Shown here piece after piece: positions 1-12,300 of a stretch of 64,000 nt of DNA (position 1 is its first letter; every line of letters starts with the position of its first letter). The notes beneath the pieces were generated by a model. The model had not been told where the DNA came from and searched no databases. It was given only the letters and a program-made list of their open reading frames with translations. A program made the position numbers and the translations under genes. The DNA comes from Volvox africanus (lineage: Eukaryota > Chlorophyta > Chlorophyceae > Chlamydomonadales > Volvocaceae). The DNA lies in the NCBI GenBank assembly GCA_030268105.1, contig BSDZ01000101.1, forward strand, positions 806,001-870,000. Direction: 5' to 3'.

Positions 1-435
1 ACTGCGGTAGCAAACAGAAGGTGAGGTAGCTATGCGCACCTTCGGTTTTTACACCTAGGAACTGTTTCCAGGAGTCATGCAAGCATACGCCTTCAGTGAA
101 ACACCTTTATAACCCGTGATACTTCGCATGGATGCGGCGCGCGACCCACCTCTATAACGTGCGGATGTCGGAGCATTCGATGGTTCAAGACTTCCGTCTC
201 AACATACTTGTTCACACGCTCTCCACGCTCCAGGAATTTGATGGCCTGTCAAAGGTTCGGTGTAACGAAAAATGTCTACAGCTCTGACGTGAGGACCTTT
301 GTCACTTACCACAAGCTCTCCGGTCACCAGATCCCTACATAAGTGGACGAAGCCAAAAGACCCGCTACTAAGGGGTTGCACCTTGGCGTAGCGGGGGTTA
401 TCTTTAAGGGGTTCAGGATTCTGCCTAGCGTTCAT
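1..435 (-). CDS. SnRK2-type Ser/Thr protein kinase, 5' end only
   Basis: Two exons are visible. Exon 1 (435-310) starts with ATG and encodes 42 aa; exon 2 (245-150) encodes 32 aa. Both introns have GT-AG ends, and the first is only 64 nt. The base at position 1 directly follows an AG, so the next exon probably begins at the window edge. The protein carries the kinase glycine-rich loop (SSGSFGFV, about residues 23-30), the ATP-binding lysine in AIKFLERG (Lys45) and the alpha-C glutamate near residue 60 (KYVETEVLNHR), followed by HPHVIE. This order and wording is typical of the plant and algal SnRK2 subfamily, which acts in osmotic, ABA or nutrient-stress signalling. The catalytic loop and C-terminal regulatory region lie outside the window. 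Family assignment is strong; the specific paralogue is unknown. Confidence 0.85.
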
Positions 436-2175
436 TGTCCGGGCCTGAGTCTGTCCACCTACTTTTTTGCGCCGATCAATCTAGTAGCTACAACAAAAGT
501 TTACTGAGGGCTGCGATATAGCCTTCACTGGTACGGAATGGTTCTGCAAGAAGGTGAACTACGCCTCAACGCGCGTCTCGCTCGAGGCAAGGATCGAAAT
601 ATTGGCCACCTGAAGACTTTGGTAATTCGAAGGTGCTTACGCAGTCCTGTGCTTACTGCGATCCGTTCGAACTGTACAGGTTGTATTCAAGTCTACCTTG
701 ATTATAGCAGCTATACGATTAATATGGAAATTTACTAGGCTAAACTCAAGGCAAAGTATACAATAGCATATGAGTACATTGCGGACTCAATCGCCGTTAT
801 GGTAAGCTGCGGGACGTTACCGTGGGACGAGACTGGTGTCGCTTCTTTCCCAGATACAACTACCCCATGTTGAAACTCGCTCTAAAATCTCTTTTTTCTT
901 CCTAAAACATTTTATGCACGCCCGCTCTAAAAGCCGCTCTTCTGTGCCACCTAACTGTCTTTCGGCTAACAAGCCAAATAAAACAAATGCCGCTCCTCAA
1001 CCGACAGCAACATCCCTTTTCGGCATGCAGGCCGCTCACTCGGGATCAGCTGCTATTGACCCTCCTGCACAACAATGCCTGTCCACAACTCTATACTGCC
1101 TGTATCGGGTGTAAACGCCCGCAGCGCATTTACTCGTCTTTGAAAGCGTACTAACACCTGCGTAAGGCACCAGAGCTATTGAAGCCCCTCCCTCCGGATT
1201 TAACGCCCGGTCTCAGGGCACCGCACTGACAATGGTGCCCGTGCTATGCCTGAGGTGTACCAACGCCGGTGGCGACCGTCTTGCGACACAGGCCCCACGT
1301 AACTGGGGGGTAGCGGCCCCCGAGCGCGCGACAAGCGGTTGAGTAGCAAGTCCAACTCAATCTATCACTGCCATGTGATGCTGAGCCTTAGCGTTCCACA
1401 GCTACAGCGCGCCCTTTCTAGACCTCGCTAGGCCAGTCCGGACAAGGCCGTTCGGCACCACCGCACCCATGCGCAGTTTCGCTTATGAGCACCCGCTACA
1501 TCATGCCGAGGCGGCATATTGTGAAGCTGGACATCATCCTCGCCAGCCCTTAAATAGCGTGACTCAGTCCACGGACCGAGTAAGTGCCCTCGTAATGTGA
1601 GGTGGCCAGAGGTCAGCGTACTATCGAATAGTCACACCGCTAGCGCCGTTCCTGGTACCTGCTCCTAATTCTCTGGGCCACGCTACCCGTTTCAGTGCAA
1701 ATGAAGTGGTCAGCACCTCCTAGACCGCCGCGACCCTCCGTGTTCGTTTCACGGCATGAGTTGATGCAGCCGCCAGAGCACGCTGCCCGCGTCACTCGCT
1801 TTCTAGCAAACCCAGCCGCAAAACCTTTGGCGCACAGGGCTAGCCGCATAATGCGCAATTGTTGTCCGCGCTTTGCAATCACCGCCTGCCAAACTTTTTA
1901 AACCCTACATGGCAGCTCATGTGGCAATATCCTGGATCAAAGTCACTGCCAGGCTTTCCGCAGATTTCAGCCACGACCTGCAGCACTCGGCATGTGACGG
2001 TGCATCGTTATCCCCTGGCCTGGCAGCTGGTGCTATCTTCGCGAAATCTCTCAGGCCCAAAAGTCAGCCCCGTCCACGAATCACTGCTCCCAATTAGCTG
2101 CTAGCCTAACCAGCAGCAATGATACGCAAAAATTGTTCATCCCAGTTAACAAATTGCAGAGTACCAGTGTCAACA
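436..2175. other. intergenic stretch, no gene recognised
   Basis: This 1.7 kb separates the start of the kinase gene from the stop codon of the PNUTS-like gene, both on the minus strand. It should hold the kinase promoter and 5' UTR at the low end and the PNUTS 3' UTR at the high end. Short ORFs occur on both strands (for example 836-1114 plus and 1640-1882 minus), but none shows a recognisable motif or splice-consistent extension. I did not find a clear TTACA (minus-strand TGTAA) poly(A) signal for the PNUTS gene. Confidence 0.5.
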
Positions 2176-5100
2176 TCATCTTCGCCTCAAGCCTCCCGGC
2201 AACCCTGGAGGTGGTCCACCTCCCGGTCTACCCAAACCCATGCCGCCACGCCCCGGCCCAGGGTAGGGCCCATTGTCATACAAAGGACCCCCGTCTTGGG
2301 GGAAGACGTGAAGGAAGCGACAGTTGTCGCCGTTCCGACAGCCTCCCGGGGTGTTAAAATATACGCATACCTTACTGCTTGGTGGGCCATGAAAGCCCGG
2401 CGGTGGCATGCCTTGGTTTGATGGGGGGGCCACGCTAGGACCTCCGGGCCCACCGGGGGGCCCCCATCCTCCTGGGCCCGAGCCCTGGCCCGCACCGCTT
2501 CCAGGAGGACCCATAACATGCGGTACCTGGCCACCACCGCTCTGCATATGTTGCGGTGGCGCGTGTCGACCTCCCCGCCCTGGGCCCATGATGTGTGGAT
2601 GCGGAGGGGGGTGCGGCGGAGGACCAAGTGGAATGCCTCCTGGACCCGGACCAGGAGGCTCATCCGCCCGCCGCGGTCGCATTAATGTCGGCTGGCCGTC
2701 TTTGCGAGGTGGCGGCAGGGGCGGCCCCGCTGGGCCTTGACCCTGGCCTAGACCCATACTGGGCGTCATCCCAGGGCCCGACTCAAACCGGCCCCCGGGC
2801 CGTCCCGGGCTTGGTACAGCAGCGGGTCCCATGCCAGTGTGAGGAGGCTGTGATTGCATGCCAAATTCCAGTGAACGCACCTGAGGGGCGCCTGGAGGTC
2901 CTGCTAAAGGGGCCCCAGCCGACGACGGCAGGCCAGGTTGTGACTGCTGCTGCGGCGGCGGAGGCACGGAGCTGCCGTGCGGACCGCGTGCGTGTGGATG
3001 CGGCAATGTATGCGGGTGCTGATGGGACGGCGGTAGCACTCCTTGCGGCTGTGGCCCAGATTGTCCCGGCGGTCCCGGTGCTACTGATCCCTGGCCCGGG
3101 CCTAGCCCACCCTGCGGTGCCGTTTGCGGACCAGGCCCTGGCGGCTGCTGTGCCAGCGTGTTGATGAGCGCCGGCAAAGATGCCACCAGGTCTGGGGGAA
3201 GCGTCAACGAAGCCCCTGGTCCTTGCTGCTTGCCATGCTGTCCCGCAGGACCCTGTGATGGCGGCGGTTGATGCGGTGCTGAAGGCGCCCCGGGCAGCAG
3301 TTGCGGAGGCATTTGCCCTGGCTGCAGCTGGCTGACGTAAGGCAAAGGGAGGGGCAAGCCCGGATGTGCTTGCTGCGCCGGCGGTACCCCACCGTACATC
3401 CCAGGCTGAATCATTCCTGGTGGCGGTGGGAGAAGCGCCGGCTGACCCCCAGGCCCTGGCCCGCCCATCGGCAGCTGCGGACCGCTGGGTACGTTCAACG
3501 GGATAATGCGCACCCTGTAGAAGTCGGGCTCCGGCTCCGGCGGCGGTTCCGAAGGCGAGGCGGGCACATGCGAGGGCGAATAGTACATAATACGTGGCGT
3601 GTGCTGGCGCAGCCGGCCCTGCACTTCCCGCTCCGTGCTGTCCTCCCCAAGAGCTGGCAGCTGCTGCGGCGAGACAGCACCCAAGTATAGCTCTGGCGGC
3701 TCGACCCACGGGACAGTGGGCCGCATGGCCGCCCAACGCTCCTGCCCCAGCGAATGTAGCACGCGACAAGATGAGGGAGAAGCGAACCGTAAGTGCAAAT
3801 ACCTAGCAAGGTGCTTTCCGATACGCCTACGGTCCACACGGCTGGCCTCATTGCCAAACATTCTGCATGCATACTTATATGTGTCGAACAGAACGTAGAT
3901 GTAAATGCGCTAACTTCCCATGTTCCTCAGTGACGGCCCACCCTGCTAAAAGCCCTTGCATACCAATTCCTGCTGCTTTCCGATACGCCTACGGTCCACA
4001 CGGCTGGCCTCATTGCCAAACATTCTGCATGCATACTTATATGTGTCGAACAGAACGTAGATGTAAATGCGCTAACTTCCCATGTTCCTCAGTGACGGCC
4101 CACCCTGCTAAAAGCCCTTGCATACCAATTCCTGCTGCCGTTCCTGCTCCTCCTGCTGGTGCTGAGCAATGAGAGCCATTCGCTCGGATGCATGTTCTCG
4201 CCGCGCGGCGGACTGAAAGCCGGGTGGAGGCAGCAAGCCGCCAACGCCGCCCCCTGAACCAGCAACAATGCTGGCATCACCTGCCGCGGCAGCGGCTTCG
4301 TCCTCAGCAGTCAAGACCGCGTCACTGGATGCAGCCTGAGGTGGATCATCCCTCTTGAAAAGCCTGTGGGTAAACACCGGCCACAAGAAGATTATTGGCG
4401 TCGTGCAGACGTCGCAAAATACACTTTTAAGAACCGCACTTGCGGCGCACCTGAATCGCGATCTCATTACCTATAGCCATGCCATGGATCGCGGCCTCCA
4501 CCAGGCAGGTCACGTTCATCATCAATGCGACCCGTTCGAGAAAGATGTGGCTCACCTGTAGGAAGCAAGAGCTTCGTCCCCAGCCCAGCTAACCGCTTTT
4601 TTCTTCTCCTTGCGCGGGGCAGGCTCCGGTGAAGGTGCGCGGGCTCTGGCTGCCATGGCTCGCGCGTGCGCGCTCTGCGGTCCTCCAGGGGCCACTGCCG
4701 CCGGCAGGGATGCCGCCGTGCCCGTGCGACCGCTAACGCTGCCGGATCCAATACCAGCGGCGGCGCCTAGCCTTGCAATACCGGATGTTGGCAGGCTGCC
4801 ATCACGAAGGCTACCAAGCCGCACCGTTGGGTTGCTAGGTCCCGCCAAGGTGCCAAGACGCGGTAATGTCATTGTCTTGGGCGCCGCGCTGCCGCCACCG
4901 CTTGCTGCCAGGGATGCTGTACTGGACGTTCCGTCGCCACCAGAAAGAGGCAATAGCGACGGCGTGCTATTACCACTGTTGCCCGATGCCGTAGTCCCGT
5001 CGCCGCCATGCTTCGGCGAGTCGGGGTTCAATGCAGCAGCGTCACCACTCACAGCTTCAGGTAGGGCCCCAGTTGTGTCTCCGCGAGGTGATGTGGGTGA

Positions 5101-8100
5101 TGGCAGCGCCCCGCTGCCATCTTCCGACACAGCGTCAACAGCACCAGGCGTCCTAGCTGCCCCCGATCCAGCCGCGCATACCGCACTGCTGCCACCATAC
5201 GCCCCACCAAGCGATCCCGCCCGGCTGGGAACCACGTTTTCAAGCTTAACTGAGTGAACCTGATTCATTGGAATTGGCAAGATACGATAACCCAGTGCAG
5301 TTCATCGCTTCTAGACACCGATATACAGTCCTGTAAATACGCATTCAAACCTACAGGCTGTGTTGAGCTCTTCGACGTAACCGCTATGATGATTACATGC
5401 GAGCACGATGCCAGGATGTGTCGCCAGGCAAGATCTCACCCATAGCCCCCGTTGAATAAGAACTAAGCAAAAAACCATGGGCATGTACAGCTATGCCTGC
5501 CAGAACCTGTTATCTTTTGACATTAAATATTGCTTTAATTTTTACTATTACGAACGTGTGTGCATCCCCTCAAATCCTTCACACAATGCCAAACCAGATA
5601 TTACGCAGGCGATTGGTCTCCTTTCGGGGCAACCCATCCCCACCTTTTTAGGTCCTGTTATGAAGCTGGTGAGGCCCAGCGGCCGGTGCTGACCCGTCGG
5701 GTGCAACGATGACCCTCCAGACACAGGTCCCCCTGTGGACTCCGACACAAATAGGTCATCGTCCATCACCGCCAGTTTGCTGGTCGCAGTGGTGGTCGGC
5801 ATGGGGGCACCATCGCCACCAGTACCTGAATGCACTTTGCTAGCCGGACCTGCCCCTCCAGCTGCTGCTGCTGCTGCTGCTGCCCCTGCCGCTGCTGCTC
5901 CAGGCTGCTCGATCAGCTTTCGTGGCCGCTTGTTGGGCCCGTCCTGGGACGATGAATCAGCCCTGGTTGGAAAGGAGCACACAGATAAGGGTCTAGAATG
6001 ACATGTATACGGTAAAAGCAACAGTATGGGCGCACGCGCGCGCTCGAGAGAGAGAGAGAAAGAGAGAGGGAGGCAAAACGATGGAGCGCGGACTTTACGA
6101 GCACACACACAAGCACTGTATACCGCAACTGGCTCAATCCCCAACGGACCTGTAGGTCGTTCCGCACAATTCCTCCCAACCGAATCCCTAGGTATATTCC
6201 ATATCCCAAGAATGGTAACATGACGGGCACATCTTAACTGATGCCCTGCGCATGCCCTCCTCACTTGGATTTGACGCTGTGGCGCGCCTCCCCTTTGCCT
6301 ACGGAGCGATCAACGACGCCTTTCCACTGCTCCACGAGCTCAGCGGCTGCAGAGCGAACGCCTTGGTTTGTGTGCTTCCGCAGCTTGCCAACGGTCTAAG
6401 GCGGATTGACCAATGGGGAAAGGGCATGTCAACAGAGACAGCTTCACTACATGACCGTAAATCAAGGCAGGAAGCTAGGAAGCTAGGCAGCAACCCTCTC
6501 GATGTACACCTTTTGCCCACCTGACCGATGCTGCTGCCTTTGAGCGCAGTTAGATCTATAGGCAGCATCTTAAGACAGCCGATGACCTTCACGAGTGCGG
6601 GATGACGCCCCTCGTCACGGAATTGAATCACCCACCGCTCCAGGGAGCGCAAACCGGTGCCCTGAAGGAAATGGCATCAAATGCATAGCAAGACGGTGAG
6701 TTCCACGATCTATAACAGCAAGATTACTTAGGATATTCCAGGAGTATCGGTGATTACTTCGTGAAGCGAGCAGTCAGGGGCGAGCTGCTTGCCGATGCTA
6801 AACAGTCGGTAGCGGATATTGGCAGCTCCTGTGGAACACGACGTCCGCCTGCCTAACAGGATGTCTACGCAAGGGCTCAGCCGGATTCAGGTGCACCCCA
6901 GCTCCTGGCAGCGCTGAGTGAGCCGGACCCCTACCTGCACAAACAGCCGCAGCACCTCCTGCGCAGACTGCTGAACCACGGTCAGCAGCGTCAGCCGCCC
7001 ACCCAACCGCTCCTCGCCTTCCACCAGCGCCGCCAGACGCATGGCATGGCGTGTGTCCGACACGCCGCCGCACCGCGCCATGATAGGCCCTAGCTCTTTT
7101 GCTAACGTGTCCATCACCGCCACACCTCCTCCAGAACCCGCTCCAATACCAGAAGACCCACTTAAATCAGCATCAGCGCCGTTTCCACTGGTGGCACAGC
7201 TGCCTGGCCCCATGGCTCCTCCCTTATCCGTAGTATTCTGCGTAAGACTGCTGGAGTTGATTGCCGTGGCCGCTGTCATAGAGGCCGTCACGCTGGTTCC
7301 AAGATACGCACAGACCGGCTCGGCCGGTGTGGCATCGGTAGCAGTCGCCATAGACAATCCAGCGCCATCTGCAGCCATCCAAGCTCTCGCCTCTTCGTGA
7401 GGTGCAGCAACCAAGAAGTCTGTGGCAGCAATGCCTCCACCAGAACTCGGCAAAATACTACTAATGTGGTCGTTGCCAGTGGTTTTATTGCTGCCAATGT
7501 TGCCAACAGGAGCTCCGAATATCTCTGGACAGGGCCGCTCGTCCCCTTGGCAGTCGTGACAGTTGCCACTAGGTAGCAATTCCTGTCCGGCAGCACACGC
7601 AACAAGGCCTGGCAAATGGCCGGCGAGGCATGTTTCAAGGCCAACACCGGCTCCCGACTGCATTTCAGCAGCCGACCGCTTTCTACTGCAGGAGCTCTCG
7701 CTGCCATTTGTGGCGTCCGTAAGTCCTTTCTCCATTGGCATTTGCACCGTTAAACCGTTGACTGTGGGCAAGATGCTGATGCCGCTACCACAGCTTCCAT
7801 CTGAGGGTGGGATACTTGAAGCTACCTGAAGCTGGGTTTCTCTGGCCATGACCTGATTGGTGGTTTCTGAATTTGATTGCAGGGTGGCAGCGACTAGTGT
7901 TGCCCCGCCCACTGCACAGTCCTGATGTTGGCTCCAGCCCGTTGGCCAGTCCGCCACGCGCCCTGTCGGCCCGGCTGGGATCGCAGCACAAGGGTCCTGC
8001 CGTAAGACCACGTCCGAGTCTATGTCTGCAGAGCCTTGCGTATAAGTAATGACGTGTCCCTCCAGGTGCGCGCGGGGGTTATGATACACAGAGCCGGGCT

Positions 8101-8143
8101 GCAGGACTTGTGAGATGGGCGCCGTGGATCCAATCAAGTCCAT
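2176..8143 (-). CDS. PNUTS: PNUTS/PPP1R10-like PP1 nuclear targeting subunit
   Basis: Seven exons: 8143-6935, 6661-6521, 6395-6265, 5962-5644, 5259-4556, 4363-4126 and 3741-2176. Phases close exactly, giving 1435 aa. Domains in order: a low-complexity N-terminus; a TFIIS N-terminal (LW) helical domain at about 345-480, including ALVKVIGCLKMLPIDL and TVGKLRKHTNQGVRSAAAEL; a basic cluster KRPRK; an RVxF-type PP1-docking motif KAVSW at 821-825; a VPWVEPPEL to EPEPDFYRVRIIPL block; a Gly/Pro/Gln-rich stretch; and a C-x8-C-x5-C-x3-H zinc finger at 1373-1392 near the C-terminus. Animal PNUTS has this same order, including the block after the docking site. Known role of the family: it recruits PP1 to chromatin and RNA polymerase II in termination and mitotic exit. 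Upstream noncoding exons are possible. Orthology is inferred from architecture plus motif wording. Confidence 0.85.
3812..4135. repeat. perfect 162-bp tandem duplication across a splice donor
   Basis: Positions 3812-3973 and 3974-4135 are identical in direct tandem. On the minus strand, each copy begins with the last 10 nt of the sixth PNUTS coding exon and its GT donor, then continues into the intron. The real donor lies at 4126/4125 and an identical decoy lies 162 nt downstream at 3964/3963. The repeat is otherwise intronic. Confidence 0.95.
6031..6069. repeat. (CG)n/(GA)n simple repeat in PNUTS intron
   Basis: A short alternating CG run (about 6031-6043) is followed by a GA-rich run (about 6046-6069). 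It lies in the intron between PNUTS coding exons 3 and 4 (6264-5963). It is a plain microsatellite with no evident coding role. Confidence 0.85.
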
Positions 8144-9364
8144 TGCCAGCCCGGCAGACCCTACAGAACAAATTCAATGAAAGGCGTGTTATTTCACTGA
8201 TGCTCGTCATTCAGCAACGAGTATAAGGTGTTCGTATACAAAAGGTGGCCTTCTTGCGGGTGCATTGAAGGCGAGCGGCAGCGTTCCGAAAAGAAGATAA
8301 TTGCAATCAAATGTACGTGGGCATTCTCCCCGGAATATGAGACAAGGTGCTCAACAACGCGCTCGCACTCGTTGAGTGGCTCAGCCTGCGTACCCGCAGC
8401 ACCGGCCTCCAAAAGGATAGGCGTAGTCAAGCAGGTAGCATTCTTACTGACAAGAAGAGGCTCAACTTGCATTGGGCGCCGCCCGACAGGGCGCTCTACC
8501 CGCTAACCCGGTTCTCCCCGGGAGTCTTCTTGATACCCTTTCTACTGCCCCTGTATTTTATCCACACATCAATAAATTGATGCGCGCTTAGCTTACGCAA
8601 TGCCAATGGTATTCAACCACTTTCCCCGAAGCTCGCAAAATGCTAGGGTAAGCAAATTCTCGAGTGCTGGTGGTGATCACAGGCCACTCTGATTCCAAAG
8701 TACAAAGATTTTCGGTGAAAACACGGTCAGGGGGCGGCAGCCAGGGATCGCAACCCGAGACACTTTTTGCGGACCCCGTTAACGGACTAGTGCAGATGTC
8801 CTGACCGGTTATCTTTCCAAGAATTGATTAACTGTGCCCGTCTACGAGGCCGCCGATCAGCAGTACCATAATCGTGTACGGCATTCCCATATTGTAAATC
8901 GTTCCCATATTGTAAACGACACTTCCTCAATGCCCTGACATTTTTGTTGAGGACGCTAAGCTTGTTTTGGGCACATGTAATGTGGTTATATTGCATATGC
9001 TGGGTCCCCTACATTGGTGGTACCGTAGTAACGAAGAAGCGGCGCTCAGCCAAGACAGCCTTGCCAGGATAGCCCAGTACTTAACATCGGGTGAAAGGTC
9101 CCATTTCGGATTCGGATACGGCCCTGATACAAGGTATGTACTGATGGCACGGTCCACAACTAGGCGAGGTGCCGACGCTAGGCTTGTCAACCTTGGCCAA
9201 CGTGGAACCGTGCCGTACCATGATGTGCAACCGGTGCAGGTCATGATCTTTCGGCATTAGGCTTTGGCGTCGCGGGGCAACTGATACCGGTCTCTGCATG
9301 GGACCAACAGCAATATGGTGGCAATTCGGTCACACATTTTCTCTTCTGGCATCGAAACTTAAAC
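8144..9364. other. divergent intergenic region
   Basis: These 1.2 kb lie between the start codons of the minus-strand PNUTS-like gene and the plus-strand helical-repeat gene, so they should contain both promoters and 5' UTRs. No ORF with recognisable content is present. A short imperfect direct repeat with an 18-bp period, containing the core CCCATATTGTAAA, occurs at about 8884-8917. I saw no convincing TATA box. Confidence 0.5.
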
Positions 9365-12300
9365 ATGTGGGGATGTTGGTCTCTTCCTGTCGTCTTGTTC
9401 GCTCCAACTGCTCAGAGTCGGCTTAGGCCGAAGCTGCCAGTGGTGGTCACAGCAAGCACTGGTGCGAAGCCGATATTCAAAATAGGACTCTGGGAGATAT
9501 CATCTTATGGCAACAAGGGGATGGCAATTGGCAAGCCGTCAATCCCACTGAGGCGTGTTATTACGCCGCTGATGCTGCCGCCATGCAAATGTACTTCCCC
9601 TGGCAATGACCATGTATTACCCGCGCGCAATATGCTGTCTAACGATGTGTGCGGCGCTCAACAGCATTTACTGGTTGGACCTAGGCAGGAGAACTCAGGT
9701 GAGCGTGGCGCGGCAGTCAGCAGTACTCTGACCGACATATGGCAGCGTGGCGCGGCGCACGACGAATGGCTGGATGGTGCCGCCGTCATTGCTTCAGCCG
9801 GCCGTCGTCACTCTCACCATACAGGTCGTGCGGCGACCTTTCTCGTTCGGAGTATACGCACCTGGCGGGAGGCTGCGCAGTTACTGGACGTCGCGGGTGG
9901 CCAGGAAGGTTGCCCTCCGCCGCGATTACAGCTGGGCTTGCTGCTTCAGTCTCGCTTATTCCGTAATAGTGTCGGTGTTGTCACTGAGGGTCGACAGAGA
10001 AACATGGGGCGCAGCGAACCAGCTGCCAGTGGCGAAACACAAGCGCATGGCAAGCAGAAAAAGAAGCAGAGGGTGCAGGGCAAAAACCTGTCGGCCGTTT
10101 CTGCTTCAAGGGCGCAGTTCGATCCGCAAGATTTATCGTTGTGGCCCTCAGAATATGGAAGTTCGGAGGACTTAATCTACTACAGTGCTGAGGACAATTC
10201 CACATCCCTGCATGCCGCACCGCTGCTTGCAACCTGTGATGGGCGAAGAGCCATGGCCTCGGGGTCTCCCTCTACATGCGGAGCGGCAGGTGCGATTGCT
10301 GCTACTGCGGCGGCGGATGATGCGAGTTGGCAAGCCCATTGGGAGCTAGAATGGGAGGTTCAGGTGCAGAGACATGCAACATGGCTACGGGAGCCCCCGC
10401 CATCATGGGCTCTGCCAACGTCACTTGTGTCCTGGCAGCCATGTTCGGGCGCTTTGTCTCAAGAAGTGCCACAGGCTGCCATGCGGACGTGTGCGGCAGT
10501 GATGCTTCCTGGGCATAGAGCAGCGGCTTTAGAATCCGCTCCATCAGATCAGGTGATGCCTTCAGTGGCGCAGTTGAATCAATATTGCCCTATTCCGCCG
10601 ATGCGGACATTGACCCCGGGAGTGGCACCACAGACAGGGACGACCGCAAACGAACATATGCGAACGAACGACAGTAACCAGAAGCAGCTAAAGAATCAAC
10701 AGCAGCGGCCCCCAAAGCAGAAGCCGCGGAAGGCATTGACCGAGCCGGTGCCAGAGCAGCACGTTGGCTCCAGAGAAAAGCTCGATTTTAATGGTGTCAG
10801 CTCCATCTTGAGTGCTGATGACAAATCGCTGGTAGAGAAGGTCTTGCTACGGGTCGTACATGACGCCGCGGTCAAACAGCCTCTTGCTTGGACGAACGAC
10901 GAAGTGGCGACGCTGTTGTGGCGTGTAACCAAGATAGCGTATCGCTATCCATGCCTGCTGTCCGTCCAGACCGACCGCCAGGTGTCCACAGATTACAAGT
11001 TACCGCAGGTGGCAGCCGCACCGGCACCACTGCCAATGCAGCGGCCGTCCTACAGGCGCAACATTGCCGTCGGCATCTCATCCGGGCAGTCTCCAGGTGT
11101 TCTTCGATTCCCAGCACAAATGAGCACATCTGATTCATTTGTCCGGATCCCCATGTCGGATTCCGGTAGTGGTTCGGTTCGTGAAAGCACTGTAAGCGCT
11201 GTTGGTCTTGGGCGCGCTGCAGTTGGCACAGAGCTGCGGGTATGGCTGCAGCAGCTGCTGTTACGGGTCGACGGTATGTTGATGCCCACATGGTCGGGAC
11301 TCCAGAATGACGTTGGGGATCGAAATGCAACGCCAGGTGCATTAGCCGCCGGACCGGGTAGTGATGGCAGCCAATTTGCTTCCGCCAAGGCTGCAGCAAT
11401 TAGGTCAGACGTAACGGACCCTGTGCTAGCTATGTCGGCAGATGAAGCAGTGACGTCTCTGGCCGTTTCCTCGGCCTTGTGGGCGGTGCGGGCGGCAGCA
11501 GCGCTGCAGCTCCGCCTCAGCCCAGAAGGGGTTGTCAGACGGCGCCTTTTGGTTGAGCTGCGGACTCGACGGTCGAGCCGCAAGGCGCGCAGGCAGCAGT
11601 CGCAGCTATGGGTAGAGACAACACGGGTGCAAAACCCGGAAGAGCCACAGCTGCAACTGCGGCCATACGTTGAGCAGCCGCTGGGGCGACAAGGGTCCCA
11701 GCCGCTCCGCGGAGAGTTGCCAGGTCATAGGCTTGGGGCATTTGGACGCGCGCGGGTAGCTGGACGGCGGAAGCTGCGAGGTGTCAGCTTACATACACGT
11801 CTAGATCCGAGCAATGCGGCGGACATGCTGTGGGCCTTCGCAATGCTAGGCTGGCAGGTATAGGCGGGCAGCAGCAGCGGGCATGGGGGCCAGTATCGCG
11901 GGACTGGTGCTGGATGTGGATTCCAGATTCTAGGGTGCAGTAAAATGTTGGAGAAGAAGTTTGAGAATCATTAGCAAATTTGCGTGACTGTGTTAAGGGG
12001 GTAAACGCGACCTTGCGCGGTATGCACCAAGCGGTACTCTTCCGGTGGGAAGGCACCTTAGCAGGGCATCCATCGGACACCGGTAAGACTCGATTAAGTG
12101 CCCTGTTTCAGCCGTATTACTTCTTTCCCATTTCTGACACATGTAACGTGTAATATTCAACACCGGAATATGCTGAAGAAAGAGATAGCTGCGGAGTTCT
12201 TGTACGGTGCCGGCTCCACTCCGCTCCCTCCACACTGTGACCTGTCAGAAAAAATGAAATGGACGTTTGCCTCCCTGGCGTAGATGCCGCGATTTGAGCT

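Noticed and set aside
2783..3769. 328-aa Ala-rich minus-strand ORF and several plus-strand ORFs over the PNUTS last exon
   Set aside because: They are out-of-frame readings of the GC-rich, Pro/Gly-coding exon, with no motif of their own.
9739..10175. Overlapping ORFs within the first exon of the helical-repeat gene
   Set aside because: Shorter alternative frames without motifs, inside a continuous 831-codon reading frame.
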